Source: UBA6918 sp040754425 (GTDB lineage Bacteria > Pseudomonadota > Gammaproteobacteria > Burkholderiales > Thiobacillaceae). Taken from it: a stretch of DNA of 64,000 nucleotides. This document shows positions 1-8,778 of the stretch, in pieces. Both the position numbers and the translations under genes were made by a program. The DNA is taken from assembly GCA_040754425.1 (NCBI GenBank), contig JBFMCR010000014.1, forward strand, positions 129,948 to 193,947, written 5' to 3'. The notes under the pieces are model-generated. The model made no database searches and had not been told where the DNA came from. It worked only from the letters and a program-made list of their open reading frames with translations. Position 1 is the first letter of the stretch; every line of letters starts with the position of its first letter.

Positions 1-934
1 CGAAAGCCACGATGCCGCCGCCGGTTTTCTGCTGCCTCATCGCCAGTTCGTGCTGCGGATGCGAAGGCAGGCCCGGATACCACACGCGCTCGACTCCGGG
101 ATGACTCTCCAGCCACGTGGCGAGTTCCAGCGCGTTGCGCGAATGCGCATCCATCCGCAGGGAAAGCGTCTCCAGGCCCTTCAGGATCACCCAGGCATTG
201 AAAGCAGACAAGGTCGGACCGGCAGTGCGCAGGAAGGTGTATACCCCTTCCATCAGCTCCCTCGAACCCAGCACCGCCCCGCCCAGCACTCTGCCCTGGC
301 CGTCGAGGTACTTGGTGGCGGAATGGATGACGATGTCCGCGCCGAGATCGAGCGGGCGCTGCAAGGCCGGGGAGCAGAAACAGTTGTCGACCGCGAGCCG
401 GGCGCCAAAGCGTTTCGCGATCGCGGACAGGGCGGCGATGTCGCTTACCTCGGTCAGCGGGTTGGAAGGCGACTCGACGAAAAACAGTTTCGTGTTCGCC
501 TTCACCGCCTTTTTCCAATCCTCCGGTTCAGTGGGCGAGACGTAGGTGGTCTCGATGCCGAAGCGGCCGAGGATGTTGGAGAACAGCTGCACCGTAGAGC
601 CGAAGATCGAGCGCGAGGCGACGATGTGTTCGCCCGACTTCATCAGCCCCATCACCGTGGCCAAGATCGCCGCCATGCCGGAAGAGAAGGCCACACAGCG
701 CTCGGCGCCTTCGAGGGCGGCAAGGCGCGTTTCCAGCATGGTCACCGTGGGATTGGTGAAGCGCGCATAGATGTTGCCGGGCTCCTCACCCTTGAAGCGG
801 GCGGCGGCTTGCGCCGCACTCTCGAACACGAAGCTGGAGGTGAGGAACATGGCCTCGCTGTGCTCGTTGAACTGGCTGCGCGTGGTGCCTGCCCGCACTG
901 CCAGGGTTTCCAGATCGTAGTTTTCGTCGCTCAT
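1..934 (-). CDS. metZ: O-succinylhomoserine sulfhydrylase (partial, C-terminus outside window)
   Basis: PLP-dependent enzyme of the Cys/Met metabolism family that makes homocysteine from O-succinylhomoserine and sulfide. About 311 codons are visible, and the 3' end runs off the left edge; the family is usually near 390-400 residues. The N-terminus reads MSDENYDLETLAVRAG, and the PLP lysine lies in SATKYLDGQGRVLGG, typical of MetZ rather than MetB or MetC. The ATG at 934 follows a GGGGAAG ribosome binding site that sits directly behind the T-run of an intrinsic terminator. No promoter fits between terminator and start, so transcription must begin upstream and read through. A candidate SAM-II riboswitch occupies that leader. 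It lies downstream of purF with 133 bp between the genes. Confidence 0.93.
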   Translation of the reverse strand, partial: MSDENYDLETLAVRAGTTRSQFNEHSEAMFLTSSFVFESAAQAAARFKGEEPGNIYARFTNPTVTMLETRLAALEGAERCVAFSSGMAAILATVMGLMKSGEHIVASRSIFGSTVQLFSNILGRFGIETTYVSPTEPEDWKKAVKANTKLFFVESPSNPLTEVSDIAALSAIAKRFGARLAVDNCFCSPALQRPLDLGADIVIHSATKYLDGQGRVLGGAVLGSRELMEGVYTFLRTAGPTLSAFNAWVILKGLETLSLRMDAHSRNALELATWLESHPGVERVWYPGLPSHPQHELAMRQQKTGGGIVAF

Positions 935-946
935 GTGCTTCCCCAA

Positions 947-977
947 ATAAAAAAACCCGTTCGCGCGGGAACGGGTT
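947..977 (-). terminator. Intrinsic terminator in the metZ leader (attenuator)
   Basis: A 9-bp perfect stem, AACCCGTTC / GAACGGGTT, with a 6-nt loop is followed by seven T residues on the minus strand. The T-run ends about 14 nt before the metZ ATG, so this is more likely the expression platform of the upstream riboswitch than a simple purF terminator. Confidence 0.85.
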
Positions 978-982
978 CGCCA

Positions 983-1037
983 CGCTTTAGCAGTATTTGT
1001 TTAACGCGCCCTGCAAGCTGTGTTCAACTCGGCGCCT
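983..1037 (-). promoter_or_regulatory. Candidate SAM-II (SAM-alpha) riboswitch upstream of metZ
   Basis: On the minus strand the leader has an arm GGCGCC, a loop, the element CTTGCAG, the returning arm GGCGCG, an A-rich linker and then CTGCTAAAGCGTG. This matches the SAM-II architecture as I remember it: a P1 helix, a conserved TTGCA segment, and a 3' GCTAAA that forms the pseudoknot. GCAG can pair with the downstream CTGC, and CAC with the final GTG, which gives the expected P2 pseudoknot with different bases from the reference RNA. Gene context (metZ) and the terminator just downstream fit SAM-dependent repression of methionine synthesis. The alignment was done by eye, not with a covariance model. 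Confidence 0.75.
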
Positions 1038-1042
1038 GAGTA

Positions 1043-1071
1043 AATCTATTCCTTCGGTCCAGTGCCGTCAA
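1043..1071 (-). promoter_or_regulatory. Predicted sigma70 promoter for metZ
   Basis: On the minus strand a -35 TTGACG at 1071-1066 is separated by 17 nt from a -10 TAGATT at 1048-1043. The predicted start is near 1036, exactly where the riboswitch P1 helix begins. The purF stop codon TGA lies inside the -35 element. Confidence 0.65.
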
Positions 1072-2591
1072 GCCCGCGCGCCGGACACCAGGTTCAGATC
1101 CAGCTGTTGGGTCTCTATGGCCTGATGCTGGGTGTCGCCGTTGCGCAGGGCCTCGATGTAATCCAGGTATTCGGGCGTCACGTCGCCGGTGATGTAGCGG
1201 CCGTCGAAACAGGAAGTGTCGAAATCGCGTATGGCGGGATTTTCCGCGCGCACATCCTCGACCAGCGCGTCGAGGTCCTGATAGATCAGTGCGTCACAGC
1301 CGATTTCGCGCGCGATTTCCTCGTCGCTGCGTCCGAACGCCAGAAGCTCCGCACGGGTCGGCATGTCGATGCCATAGACGTTGGGATAACGCACCGGCGG
1401 CGCCGCGGACGCAAAAAACACACGGGCTGCGCCGGAATCGCGCGCCATCTGCACGATCTCGCGGCTGGTGGTGCCGCGCACGATGGAATCGTCCACCAGC
1501 AGCACGTTCTTGCCCTTGAATTCCTCGGCGATGGCATTGAGCTTCTGGCGCACCGATTTCTTGCGCAGGGCCTGGCCCGGCATGATGAAGGTGCGGCCGA
1601 TGTAGCGATTCTTGATGAAGCCTTCGCGGTAGGGCACGCCCAGATGGTTGGCAAGCTGCAGGGCGGAAGGCCGGCTGGTGTCCGGGATCGGGATCACCAC
1701 GTCGATTTTGAGGTGGATGAACTCGCGCTTGATCTTTTCCGCCAGCGACACGCCCATGCGCAGCCGCGTCTTGTAAACCGAAATGCCGTCCATGACCGAA
1801 TCCGGACGCGCAAGATAGACATACTCGAAAATGCAGGGGTTCAGCGCCGGCGCGGCAGCGCACTGGCGGCTGTGCAGGCGCCTGTTCTCGTCGACGAACA
1901 CCGCTTCGCCCGGCAGCACGTCGCGCAGGATCTTGAAGCCGAGGGTGTCGATTGCCACGCTCTCGGAAGCGATGATGTATTCCGGCGGGTTTGCGTTCTC
2001 GTTCACGCCGATGACCAGCGGGCGGATGCCGTGCGGGTCGCGGAAGGCCAAGAGGCCGTAGCCGGCGATCAGCGCCACCACCGCATAGGCGCCGCGGCAA
2101 CGCGCGTGCACGCCGGAAACGGCCTTGAAAATGGTGTTCAGATCGAGGCGGCCGGCACGGCCATTGGACTGCAGCTCATGCGCCAGTACGTTCAGCAGCA
2201 CCTCGGAATCGGAATTGGTGTTGACGTGGCGCAGGTCCTCGGCGAAGAGGGCCCGCTTGAGTTCGTCGGTATTGGTCAGGTTGCCGTTGTGCCCCAGCAC
2301 GATGCCGAAAGGCGAGTTCACGTAAAAAGGCTGCGACTCGGCGGGGCTGGAAGCCGAGCCGGCAGTCGGGTAGCGCACATGCGCCACGCCGATGTTGCCC
2401 AGCAGGTTCCTCATGTCGCGGGTGCGGAACACGTCGCGCGCGAGGCCCTGCCCCTTGTGCATGTGGAAGCGCGCGCCTTCCGCGGTGACGATGCCGGCGG
2501 CATCCTGGCCGCGGTGCTGCAGCACCATCAGCCCGTCGTAGAGCAGTTGATTAACCGGTGTATTGGCGGCTATGCCGATGACTCCACACAT
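1068..2591 (-). CDS. purF: Amidophosphoribosyltransferase
   Basis: First committed step of purine synthesis: transfers the glutamine amide nitrogen to PRPP, giving 5-phosphoribosylamine. The 507 residues match the family length. The N-terminus MCGVIGIA exposes the nucleophilic Cys2 of the Ntn glutaminase domain (about 1-240). The phosphoribosyltransferase domain carries the PRPP loop VLLVDDSIVRGTT. The gene follows cvpA by 3 nt in the cvpA-purF order seen in many proteobacteria. Its stop codon overlaps the predicted metZ promoter. Confidence 0.97.
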   Translation of the reverse strand: MCGVIGIAANTPVNQLLYDGLMVLQHRGQDAAGIVTAEGARFHMHKGQGLARDVFRTRDMRNLLGNIGVAHVRYPTAGSASSPAESQPFYVNSPFGIVLGHNGNLTNTDELKRALFAEDLRHVNTNSDSEVLLNVLAHELQSNGRAGRLDLNTIFKAVSGVHARCRGAYAVVALIAGYGLLAFRDPHGIRPLVIGVNENANPPEYIIASESVAIDTLGFKILRDVLPGEAVFVDENRRLHSRQCAAAPALNPCIFEYVYLARPDSVMDGISVYKTRLRMGVSLAEKIKREFIHLKIDVVIPIPDTSRPSALQLANHLGVPYREGFIKNRYIGRTFIMPGQALRKKSVRQKLNAIAEEFKGKNVLLVDDSIVRGTTSREIVQMARDSGAARVFFASAAPPVRYPNVYGIDMPTRAELLAFGRSDEEIAREIGCDALIYQDLDALVEDVRAENPAIRDFDTSCFDGRYITGDVTPEYLDYIEALRNGDTQHQAIETQQLDLNLVSGARA

Positions 2592-2594
2592 GCG

Positions 2595-3089
2595 TCACCT
2601 GTCGAAATGAATATGTTCGGCCACTTTGGCGGGCAGCAGCGGCATCGCCTCCACGGCCAGTTTCTCCAGCACTCCGGAAGATAGCGCATTTTTCCAGAAA
2701 CCGGTCTGCGGCAGCGCCGTGAGGCCGGCAACCAGGGTCAGGGCGACGAGGATGACCACGCCGCGCAGCAGGCCAAACGCCCCGCCCACCGCCTTGTCGG
2801 CCGCCCCCAGTCCGACCGCGCCCAGCATCCCCTTGACCAGACGCCCCAGCAACATGACGACGATCATCACCGCCAGGAACAGCACGACAAAAGCAACGAT
2901 ATTGCGCATGCCTTCGCTTTCCACGTCCATGGGCAACAAGGGCGACACCGCTGCCGCCCCGAGTTTCGCCGCGACGAATGCAAGTACCCACGAGGCCAGG
3001 GAAAAAACCTCCGCGACCAGCCCGCGCAAAAACCCGAGCACGACGGAAGCGGCAAGAACCAGAGCCATGATCCAGTCGAGCGCGGTCAT
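2595..3089 (-). CDS. cvpA: CvpA family inner-membrane protein
   Basis: 164-residue membrane protein of the CvpA (colicin V production) family, whose physiological role is poorly defined and has been linked to envelope homeostasis. The sequence begins MTALDWIMALVLAASVVLGF and shows four hydrophobic segments, with the family-like GFLRGLVAEVFSLASW near the N-terminus. The ATG overlaps the stop of the upstream SPOR gene by 4 nt, and purF starts 3 nt after its stop, so it is translationally tied to both. Confidence 0.92.
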   Translation of the reverse strand: MTALDWIMALVLAASVVLGFLRGLVAEVFSLASWVLAFVAAKLGAAAVSPLLPMDVESEGMRNIVAFVVLFLAVMIVVMLLGRLVKGMLGAVGLGAADKAVGGAFGLLRGVVILVALTLVAGLTALPQTGFWKNALSSGVLEKLAVEAMPLLPAKVAEHIHFDR

Positions 3090-3637
3090 TTCTCGACGAC
3101 CTTGCCGGCGATGCCGGCTGCGGCCAGTTTCGCCTGCAGCGATTCGGCCTCGGCGCGGCTCGCAAAGGCGCCCACGCGTATGCGCGTGCTGGCGCCCACG
3201 CTGTCGCTGTAAGGCTTGAACCCGAGCGACTCGATGCGCATGCGCAATCTTTCCGCATTCGCCTTGTCCGCGAAGACGCCGGCCTGTACCGCGTAGACGG
3301 CAGCGGTTGGTGCGGGCGCGGGGGACGGGCGGGCCGACTGCGCAGTTGCCGGCCTGGCGGGGACGGGCTTGGGCGCCTTTACCGGTTTGGGGTTGTCACT
3401 GGATACCGGGGCCGGCCCGGCCACGGGATTTTCCGCGGGGGCGAATTCGACCGCGTTTTGCGGCAGCGCCTGCCTCGCCGCCGGCGGCATGCGCACTTCC
3501 AGGGGCCCGGCCGGCGGCGGCCGGTCTTCCAGCACCAGCGGCAGAATGACGACTGCGACGATGGTCAGCGCGACCGCGCCGATCAGCCGGCGACGTGCCC
3601 GGCGCTTAAGGCCATCGTCAGGAAGAGGGGCTGACAT
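3086..3637 (-). CDS. SPOR-domain membrane protein (DedD-like)
   Basis: 183 residues. A short cytoplasmic basic segment (KRRARRRL) is followed by one transmembrane helix at about 20-37, a long Pro/Ala-rich periplasmic linker, and a C-terminal SPOR domain from about residue 110 (YAVQAGVFADKANAERLRMR). SPOR domains bind denuded peptidoglycan at the division septum, so a cell-division role like that of E. coli DedD is likely. Position between folC and cvpA is the dedD position. It overlaps the end of folC by 20 bp and the start of cvpA by 4 bp. Confidence 0.88.
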   Translation of the reverse strand: MSAPLPDDGLKRRARRRLIGAVALTIVAVVILPLVLEDRPPPAGPLEVRMPPAARQALPQNAVEFAPAENPVAGPAPVSSDNPKPVKAPKPVPARPATAQSARPSPAPAPTAAVYAVQAGVFADKANAERLRMRIESLGFKPYSDSVGASTRIRVGAFASRAEAESLQAKLAAAGIAGKVVEK

Positions 3638-4889
3638 CGGAATAGGCGTTCAAAATTTCCGCAACGGTGTAAAACGACCCGAAGACCGTGATTCTATCAC
3701 TTTCGCCAGCGCGAAGTTTCGCCGCACGGAAGGCGGCAAGCGGGTCGGCAAACGCCTCCGTCGGCGCGTCCGACTGCGCGCGCACGCGCGCTGCCAGCGA
3801 CTCGCCGCTGCGGCCGCGCCCGCCACCGAGTCCGGCGACGAACCAGGCATCGAAACACCCTGCCAGCGCCGCGATGACGCCGTCCGCATCCTTGTCTGCC
3901 AGCATGGCGAAAACCGCCCAGGATTTGCCCTTGGCCGGGTCGCTGCCCAGATTGTCCGCCAGCGCCCGCGCGGATTGGGGGTTGTGCGCCACATCCAGCA
4001 CCACTTCGACCGGCCCGGCCAGGCGCTGGAAACGGCCCGGCAGACGGGCCCCGGAAAGACCCCTGGAAATCGCAGCCGGCGAGACCGGCAGGATGTCTGC
4101 CGCTGCGGACAAGGCCGCCAGCGCAGCTGCCGCGTTGCCCAGCTGGAAGCCGCCCGGCAACGCGGGCAGGGGCAAACCCGTCAATTCGCACTCGCCCAGG
4201 CGGAAGCGCCATGTCCCGTCGTCCCCGGCAAAGACGAAGTCGCGGCCCGACCTCAGCAGCTTCGCGCCGATCGCCCGGGCATGATCGAGCAGGCTTTGCG
4301 GCGGGTCAGCATCGCCGCAGACTGCAGGCTTGCCGGGACGGAAGATGCCGGCCTTCTCGAAGCCGATGGCTTCGCGGCTGTCGCCCAGCCAGCCCTGGTG
4401 ATCGAGGTCGACCGTGGTCACGACGGAAACCGCCGGCTCGAACACGTTGACGGCGTCCAGCCGTCCGCCCAGGCCGACCTCGAGGATCGCCACCTCGACG
4501 CCGGCCCGCACGAACTGCCAGACCGCGCCGAGGGTGCCGTGTTCGAAATAGGTGAGGGAAACCCCGCCGCGCGCCTCCTCCACGGCCTGCAGGCCGGCCG
4601 CGATATCCGCATCGGATGCTTCAACGCCGTCGATGCGCACGCGCTCGTTGTAGCGCAGCAGGTGCGGCGAGGTGTAAAGCCCGGTCTTGAAGCCCTGCGC
4701 CCGCAGGATGGCCTCGAGATAGGCGCAGGCGGAGCCCTTGCCGTTGGTACCGCCCACGAGGATGACGGGAAAATCGGGCTGCAGGCCCATGGCATCGCGC
4801 ACCCGCGCCACGCGCTCGAGCCCCAGCTCGACGGCGGACGGATGCGCCCGCTCCAGGCGGGCAAGCCAATCAGAAAGCTCAGAGCCCAT
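3618..4889 (-). CDS. folC: Bifunctional folylpolyglutamate synthase / dihydrofolate synthase
   Basis: Mur-ligase family enzyme that adds glutamate to dihydropteroate and to folates. It has 423 residues, the usual length. The ATP-binding P-loop reads VGGTNGKGSACAYLEAIL at about residues 46-63, and GLYTSPHLLRYNERVRIDG follows as in the family. Its 3' end overlaps the SPOR gene. Upstream, the 125-bp gap to accD holds a long hairpin repeat (4928-4996). Confidence 0.95.
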   Translation of the reverse strand: MGSELSDWLARLERAHPSAVELGLERVARVRDAMGLQPDFPVILVGGTNGKGSACAYLEAILRAQGFKTGLYTSPHLLRYNERVRIDGVEASDADIAAGLQAVEEARGGVSLTYFEHGTLGAVWQFVRAGVEVAILEVGLGGRLDAVNVFEPAVSVVTTVDLDHQGWLGDSREAIGFEKAGIFRPGKPAVCGDADPPQSLLDHARAIGAKLLRSGRDFVFAGDDGTWRFRLGECELTGLPLPALPGGFQLGNAAAALAALSAAADILPVSPAAISRGLSGARLPGRFQRLAGPVEVVLDVAHNPQSARALADNLGSDPAKGKSWAVFAMLADKDADGVIAALAGCFDAWFVAGLGGGRGRSGESLAARVRAQSDAPTEAFADPLAAFRAAKLRAGESDRITVFGSFYTVAEILNAYSDVSPSS

Positions 4890-4927
4890 CGTTGAAGAGC
4901 GTGGCCCGAATGAAACCAGAAAACATG

Positions 4928-4996
4928 AACAGGGAGGGTGGGAGGGTAAGAGAGGGGGAGCAGTTTTTCTCCCTTGGCTCCCTTAACCTCCCTGTT
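4928..4996. repeat. Intergenic hairpin repeat, AACAGGGAGG type (copy between accD and folC)
   Basis: Left arm begins AACAGGGAGGGTGGGAGGG and right arm ends ACCTCCCTGTT. The outer 10 bp pair perfectly, and inner parts match imperfectly. The arms consist of short purine-rich direct repeats. The related copies are at 15002-15076 and 29976-30054. There is no terminator-like T-run. Confidence 0.8.
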
Positions 4997-5014
4997 ACTC
5001 AATTCGCTTTATTC

Positions 5015-5881
<867 letters not shown>

Positions 5882-5903
5882 AAAAAACATCCTAGCTCTA
5901 TCC

Positions 5904-5926
5904 CCCTCTCCCTTAAGGGGAGAGGG
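5904..5926. repeat. Short palindrome CCCTCTCCC-type, first of a pair
   Basis: CCCTCTCCC TTAA GGGGAGAGGG, a near-perfect palindrome between trpA and accD. A close relative follows at 5977-5996 and another at 33090-33109. Confidence 0.75.
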
Positions 5927-5976
5927 CGGGGTGAGGGTGAAACGCACCCACGCGTATTCATCTTTCCATCAATCTC

Positions 5977-5996
5977 CTCTCCCTTGAGGGGAGAGG
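5977..5996. repeat. Short palindrome CCCTCTCCC-type, second of a pair
   Basis: CTCTCCCTTGAGGGGAGAG, followed by GGCAGGACGAGGG in the way the first copy is followed by GCGGGGTGAGGG. The two palindromes flank about 50 bp of unremarkable sequence in the 150-bp trpA-accD gap. Confidence 0.7.
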
Positions 5997-6031
5997 GCAG
6001 GACGAGGGCGGCTACACCCCCGGCGTTCATT

Positions 6032-6838
6032 TCACCTGGTCGCGGCATCGACGCCGCGGCGCAGCGCTTCCACCAGGTATTTCACGCGCTTTACCATTTC
6101 GTTTTCCGGCGCCGTCTCGATCTCGCTCACGATGCGGCTGCCCACCACCACGGCATCGGCAATGCGCGCGATGGCCTCGGCAGTCTGGGCGTCACGGATG
6201 CCGAAGCCGACACCCACCGGCAGGGCGCAGTGTTTGCGGATCATGGCAAGCTTGTCCGCCACCTCCACGGTATCGAGGTTGGCCGCGCCGGTCACGCCCT
6301 TGAGCGAAACATAGTAAACGAAACCGCCGGCCGCCTTCGCCACTTCCTCCACGCGCGATTCCGGCGTGGTGGGCGAAAGCAGGAAAATGGGATCGAGGCC
6401 GTGCGACTTGAACACGTCCGCCACGCCGTGCGATTCCTCCGGCGGAATGTCCACCGTCAGCGCGCCGTCCACGCCGGCATCTGTCGCGGCCTTGGCAAAA
6501 GCCTCGTAGCCCATGCGTTCGACCGGGTTGGCATAGCCCATCAGCACCACCGGCGTCTTTGCGTTGCTCTTGCGGAACTCCGCCACCATGGCGAGCACGT
6601 CCTTGAGCCCCACCTTGTTGGCCAGCGCGCGCTCGGAAGCGCGCTGGATCACGGGGCCGTCGGCCATGGGATCGGAAAACGGCACGCCCAGTTCGATGAT
6701 GTCGGCGCCGGCTTCCACCAGCGTGTGCATGAGGGGCACGGTAAAGCCCTTGCCGGGGTCGCCCGCGGTAATAAAGGGAATCAAGGCTTTCCTGCCTTCG
6801 CGCTTGAGCCTGTCGAAGGTACTGCTGATGCGTGACAT
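6032..6838 (-). CDS. trpA: Tryptophan synthase alpha chain
   Basis: Cleaves indole-3-glycerol phosphate to indole and glyceraldehyde-3-phosphate, passing indole to TrpB. The 268-residue TIM barrel starts MSRISSTFDRLKREGRKALI. IIELGVPFSDPMADGP holds the catalytic Glu and the family motif. It starts 8 bp after the trpB stop codon, consistent with a trpFBA transcription unit. Confidence 0.97.
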   Translation of the reverse strand: MSRISSTFDRLKREGRKALIPFITAGDPGKGFTVPLMHTLVEAGADIIELGVPFSDPMADGPVIQRASERALANKVGLKDVLAMVAEFRKSNAKTPVVLMGYANPVERMGYEAFAKAATDAGVDGALTVDIPPEESHGVADVFKSHGLDPIFLLSPTTPESRVEEVAKAAGGFVYYVSLKGVTGAANLDTVEVADKLAMIRKHCALPVGVGFGIRDAQTAEAIARIADAVVVGSRIVSEIETAPENEMVKRVKYLVEALRRGVDAATR

Positions 6839-6846
6839 GTTTTTCT

Positions 6847-8046
6847 TCAAAGTTGAATGCCGAAAATCCTGGCCACGGTATTGATGTCCTTGTCGCCGCG
6901 GCCGGAAAGGTTGACCAGGATGATCTGATCCTGCCTCATGGTGGGGGCGAGCTTTTTGGCCTGCGCCAGCGCGTGGCTGGATTCCAGCGCGGGAATGATG
7001 CCCTCGAACCTGCACAGGTCGTGGAAGGCTTGCAGGGCCTCGTCGTCGTTGATGGCGACGTACTCGGCCTTGTGCGCGTCCTTGAGCCAAGCATGCTCGG
7101 GGCCGACGCCAGGATAGTCGAGGCCTGCGGAGACGGAATGGGTTTCGATGATCTGGCCGTTCTCATCCTGCATGAGATAGCTTCTGAAGCCGTGCAGCAC
7201 GCCCGGCGTGCCCGCAGTGAGCGGCGCGGCGTGGCGGCCGCTGTCCACGCCAGAGCCGCCCGCTTCCACGCCGATGAGCTTGACCTTGGGATGGGCGAGA
7301 TAGGGATGGAACATGCCGATGGCATTGGAGCCGCCGCCCACGCAGGCCACCACGACGTCGGGCTGCCGGCCGGCAAGCTGCTTCATCTGCTTGATGGCCT
7401 CTCTGCCGATCACGCACTGGAAATCGCGCACCAGCATGGGATAGGGATGAGGCCCGGCGGCGGTGCCGAGGATGTAGAAAGTGGTCTCGACGTTGGTGAC
7501 CCAGTCGCGCATGGCTTCGTTCAACGCGTCCTTGAGCGTCTTCGAGCCGGAAGACACCGGCACCACGGTGGCGCCCAAAAGCTTCATGCGGAACACGTTG
7601 GGGGCCTGGCGCTGCACGTCCTCGGCGCCCATGTACACCACGCATTCCATGCCGTAGCGCGCGGCGACGGTGGCCGAGGCCACGCCGTGCTGGCCGGCAC
7701 CGGTCTCGGCGATCACGCGCTTCTTGCCCATGCGCCTTGCCAGCAAGGCCTGGCCGATGGTGTTGTTGATCTTGTGCGCGCCGGTGTGGTTGAGGTCTTC
7801 GCGCTTGAGATAGATCTGCGCGCCGCCGTACTGCTCGCTCAATCTTTTGGCGTGGTACACCGGGCTGGGTCGGCCGACGTAGTGCTTGAGCTCGTACTCG
7901 AACTCGGCCACGAATGCGGGATCCTTGCGCGCCTTGTCGTATTCCGCGCGCAATTCCTCCAGCGCCGCCATCAGCGTCTCGGCCACGAAAATGCCGCCGT
8001 AGGGTCCGAAATGGCCGCGGGCATCGGGAAGGTCGTCAAGGTTCAT
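6847..8046 (-). CDS. trpB: Tryptophan synthase beta chain
   Basis: PLP enzyme that condenses indole with serine. It has 399 residues from the ATG at 8046 (MNLDDLPDARGHFGPYGG). The PLP lysine is in NHTGAHKINNTIGQALLA, and the phosphate-binding GGGSNAIG follows near residue 230. The hydrophobic in-frame extension to 8079 comes from the adjacent repeat and is not used here. The gap to trpF holds a hairpin repeat. Confidence 0.97.
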   Translation of the reverse strand: MNLDDLPDARGHFGPYGGIFVAETLMAALEELRAEYDKARKDPAFVAEFEYELKHYVGRPSPVYHAKRLSEQYGGAQIYLKREDLNHTGAHKINNTIGQALLARRMGKKRVIAETGAGQHGVASATVAARYGMECVVYMGAEDVQRQAPNVFRMKLLGATVVPVSSGSKTLKDALNEAMRDWVTNVETTFYILGTAAGPHPYPMLVRDFQCVIGREAIKQMKQLAGRQPDVVVACVGGGSNAIGMFHPYLAHPKVKLIGVEAGGSGVDSGRHAAPLTAGTPGVLHGFRSYLMQDENGQIIETHSVSAGLDYPGVGPEHAWLKDAHKAEYVAINDDEALQAFHDLCRFEGIIPALESSHALAQAKKLAPTMRQDQIILVNLSGRGDKDINTVARIFGIQL

Positions 8047-8075
8047 GGATCGAACTCGATATATAAATTTTCTGC

Positions 8076-8142
8076 ACAAGGAGGACAGGAGGACAGGAGT
8101 AGCCTGGTATCGGGTTTCCTCCTGTCCTCTTGTCCTCCTTGT
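8076..8142. repeat. Intergenic hairpin repeat, GGAGGACA type (copy between trpF and trpB)
   Basis: Left arm ACAAGGAGGACAGGAGGACA and right arm ending GTCCTCTTGTCCTCCTTGT pair almost throughout. The core reads GGAGTAGCCTGGTATC. The right arm ends one base before the trpF stop codon. Other copies are at 39869-40020, 54895-54985 and 62832-62900. Confidence 0.85.
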
Positions 8143-8778
8143 TCAAGGTTTGAATGTATTCATGGCGCGGTGCGCGTTCTCGACAAACGCTGCCACCCTG
8201 ACCGCATCCTTGATGCCGGGGGCGCTTTCCACGCCGCTGCTGACATCCACCGCCCAGGGCCGCACGGTTTTCACTGCCAATGCGACATTGTCCGGATTCA
8301 GCCCGCCTGACAGCACGATGGGCCTGGGCAGGCCTGTCGGAATCAAATTCCAGTCGAAACGCTCGCCGGTGCCGCCCGGCACGCCGGGCACGTAGGCATC
8401 CAGCAGCAAGGCGCGCGCATCGCAAAAATCCGCGCAGTATTTTACCAAATCGGTGCCTTCCCTCATGCGCACGGCCTTGAGATAGGGCCTGGCAAAGCCG
8501 CGGCAGTAGGACGGCGATTCATCGCCATGGAATTGCAAGAGGTCCAGCGGCACCGCTTCGAGCACCGCCTTTACCAGGGCCGGCTCGGCATCGACGAACA
8601 GGCCGACCGACTGCACGAAGGGCGGCAGTTCCCTCACCAGCGCGGCTGCCCGGGAAATCTCCAGGTGGCGCGGGCTTTGGGCGTGAAACACGAAGCCGAG
8701 CGCATCCGCGCCGGCATTGCAGGCGGCAGTGAGGTCTTCGGCTCGGGTGATGCCGCAGATTTTTACGCGCACGGCCAT
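8143..8778 (-). CDS. trpF: Phosphoribosylanthranilate isomerase
   Basis: Isomerises phosphoribosylanthranilate in tryptophan synthesis. It has 211 residues and begins MAVRVKICGITRAEDL, the family N-terminus with the catalytic Cys in KICG. LSGGLNPDNVALAV near the C-terminus is the phosphate-binding region. The start overlaps the 3' end of truA by 16 bp. The order truA-trpF-trpB-trpA is the common betaproteobacterial one. Confidence 0.96.
   Translation of the reverse strand: MAVRVKICGITRAEDLTAACNAGADALGFVFHAQSPRHLEISRAAALVRELPPFVQSVGLFVDAEPALVKAVLEAVPLDLLQFHGDESPSYCRGFARPYLKAVRMREGTDLVKYCADFCDARALLLDAYVPGVPGGTGERFDWNLIPTGLPRPIVLSGGLNPDNVALAVKTVRPWAVDVSSGVESAPGIKDAVRVAAFVENAHRAMNTFKP

Noticed and set aside
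5882..5947. Longer accD start encoding an extra 22 residues
   Set aside because: The extension is translated from an intergenic palindrome, while MSWFQKL is the conserved N-terminus.
8047..8079. Longer trpB start with a hydrophobic extension
   Set aside because: It lies in repeat-flanking sequence; MNLDDLPDARGHFGPYGG is the family start.
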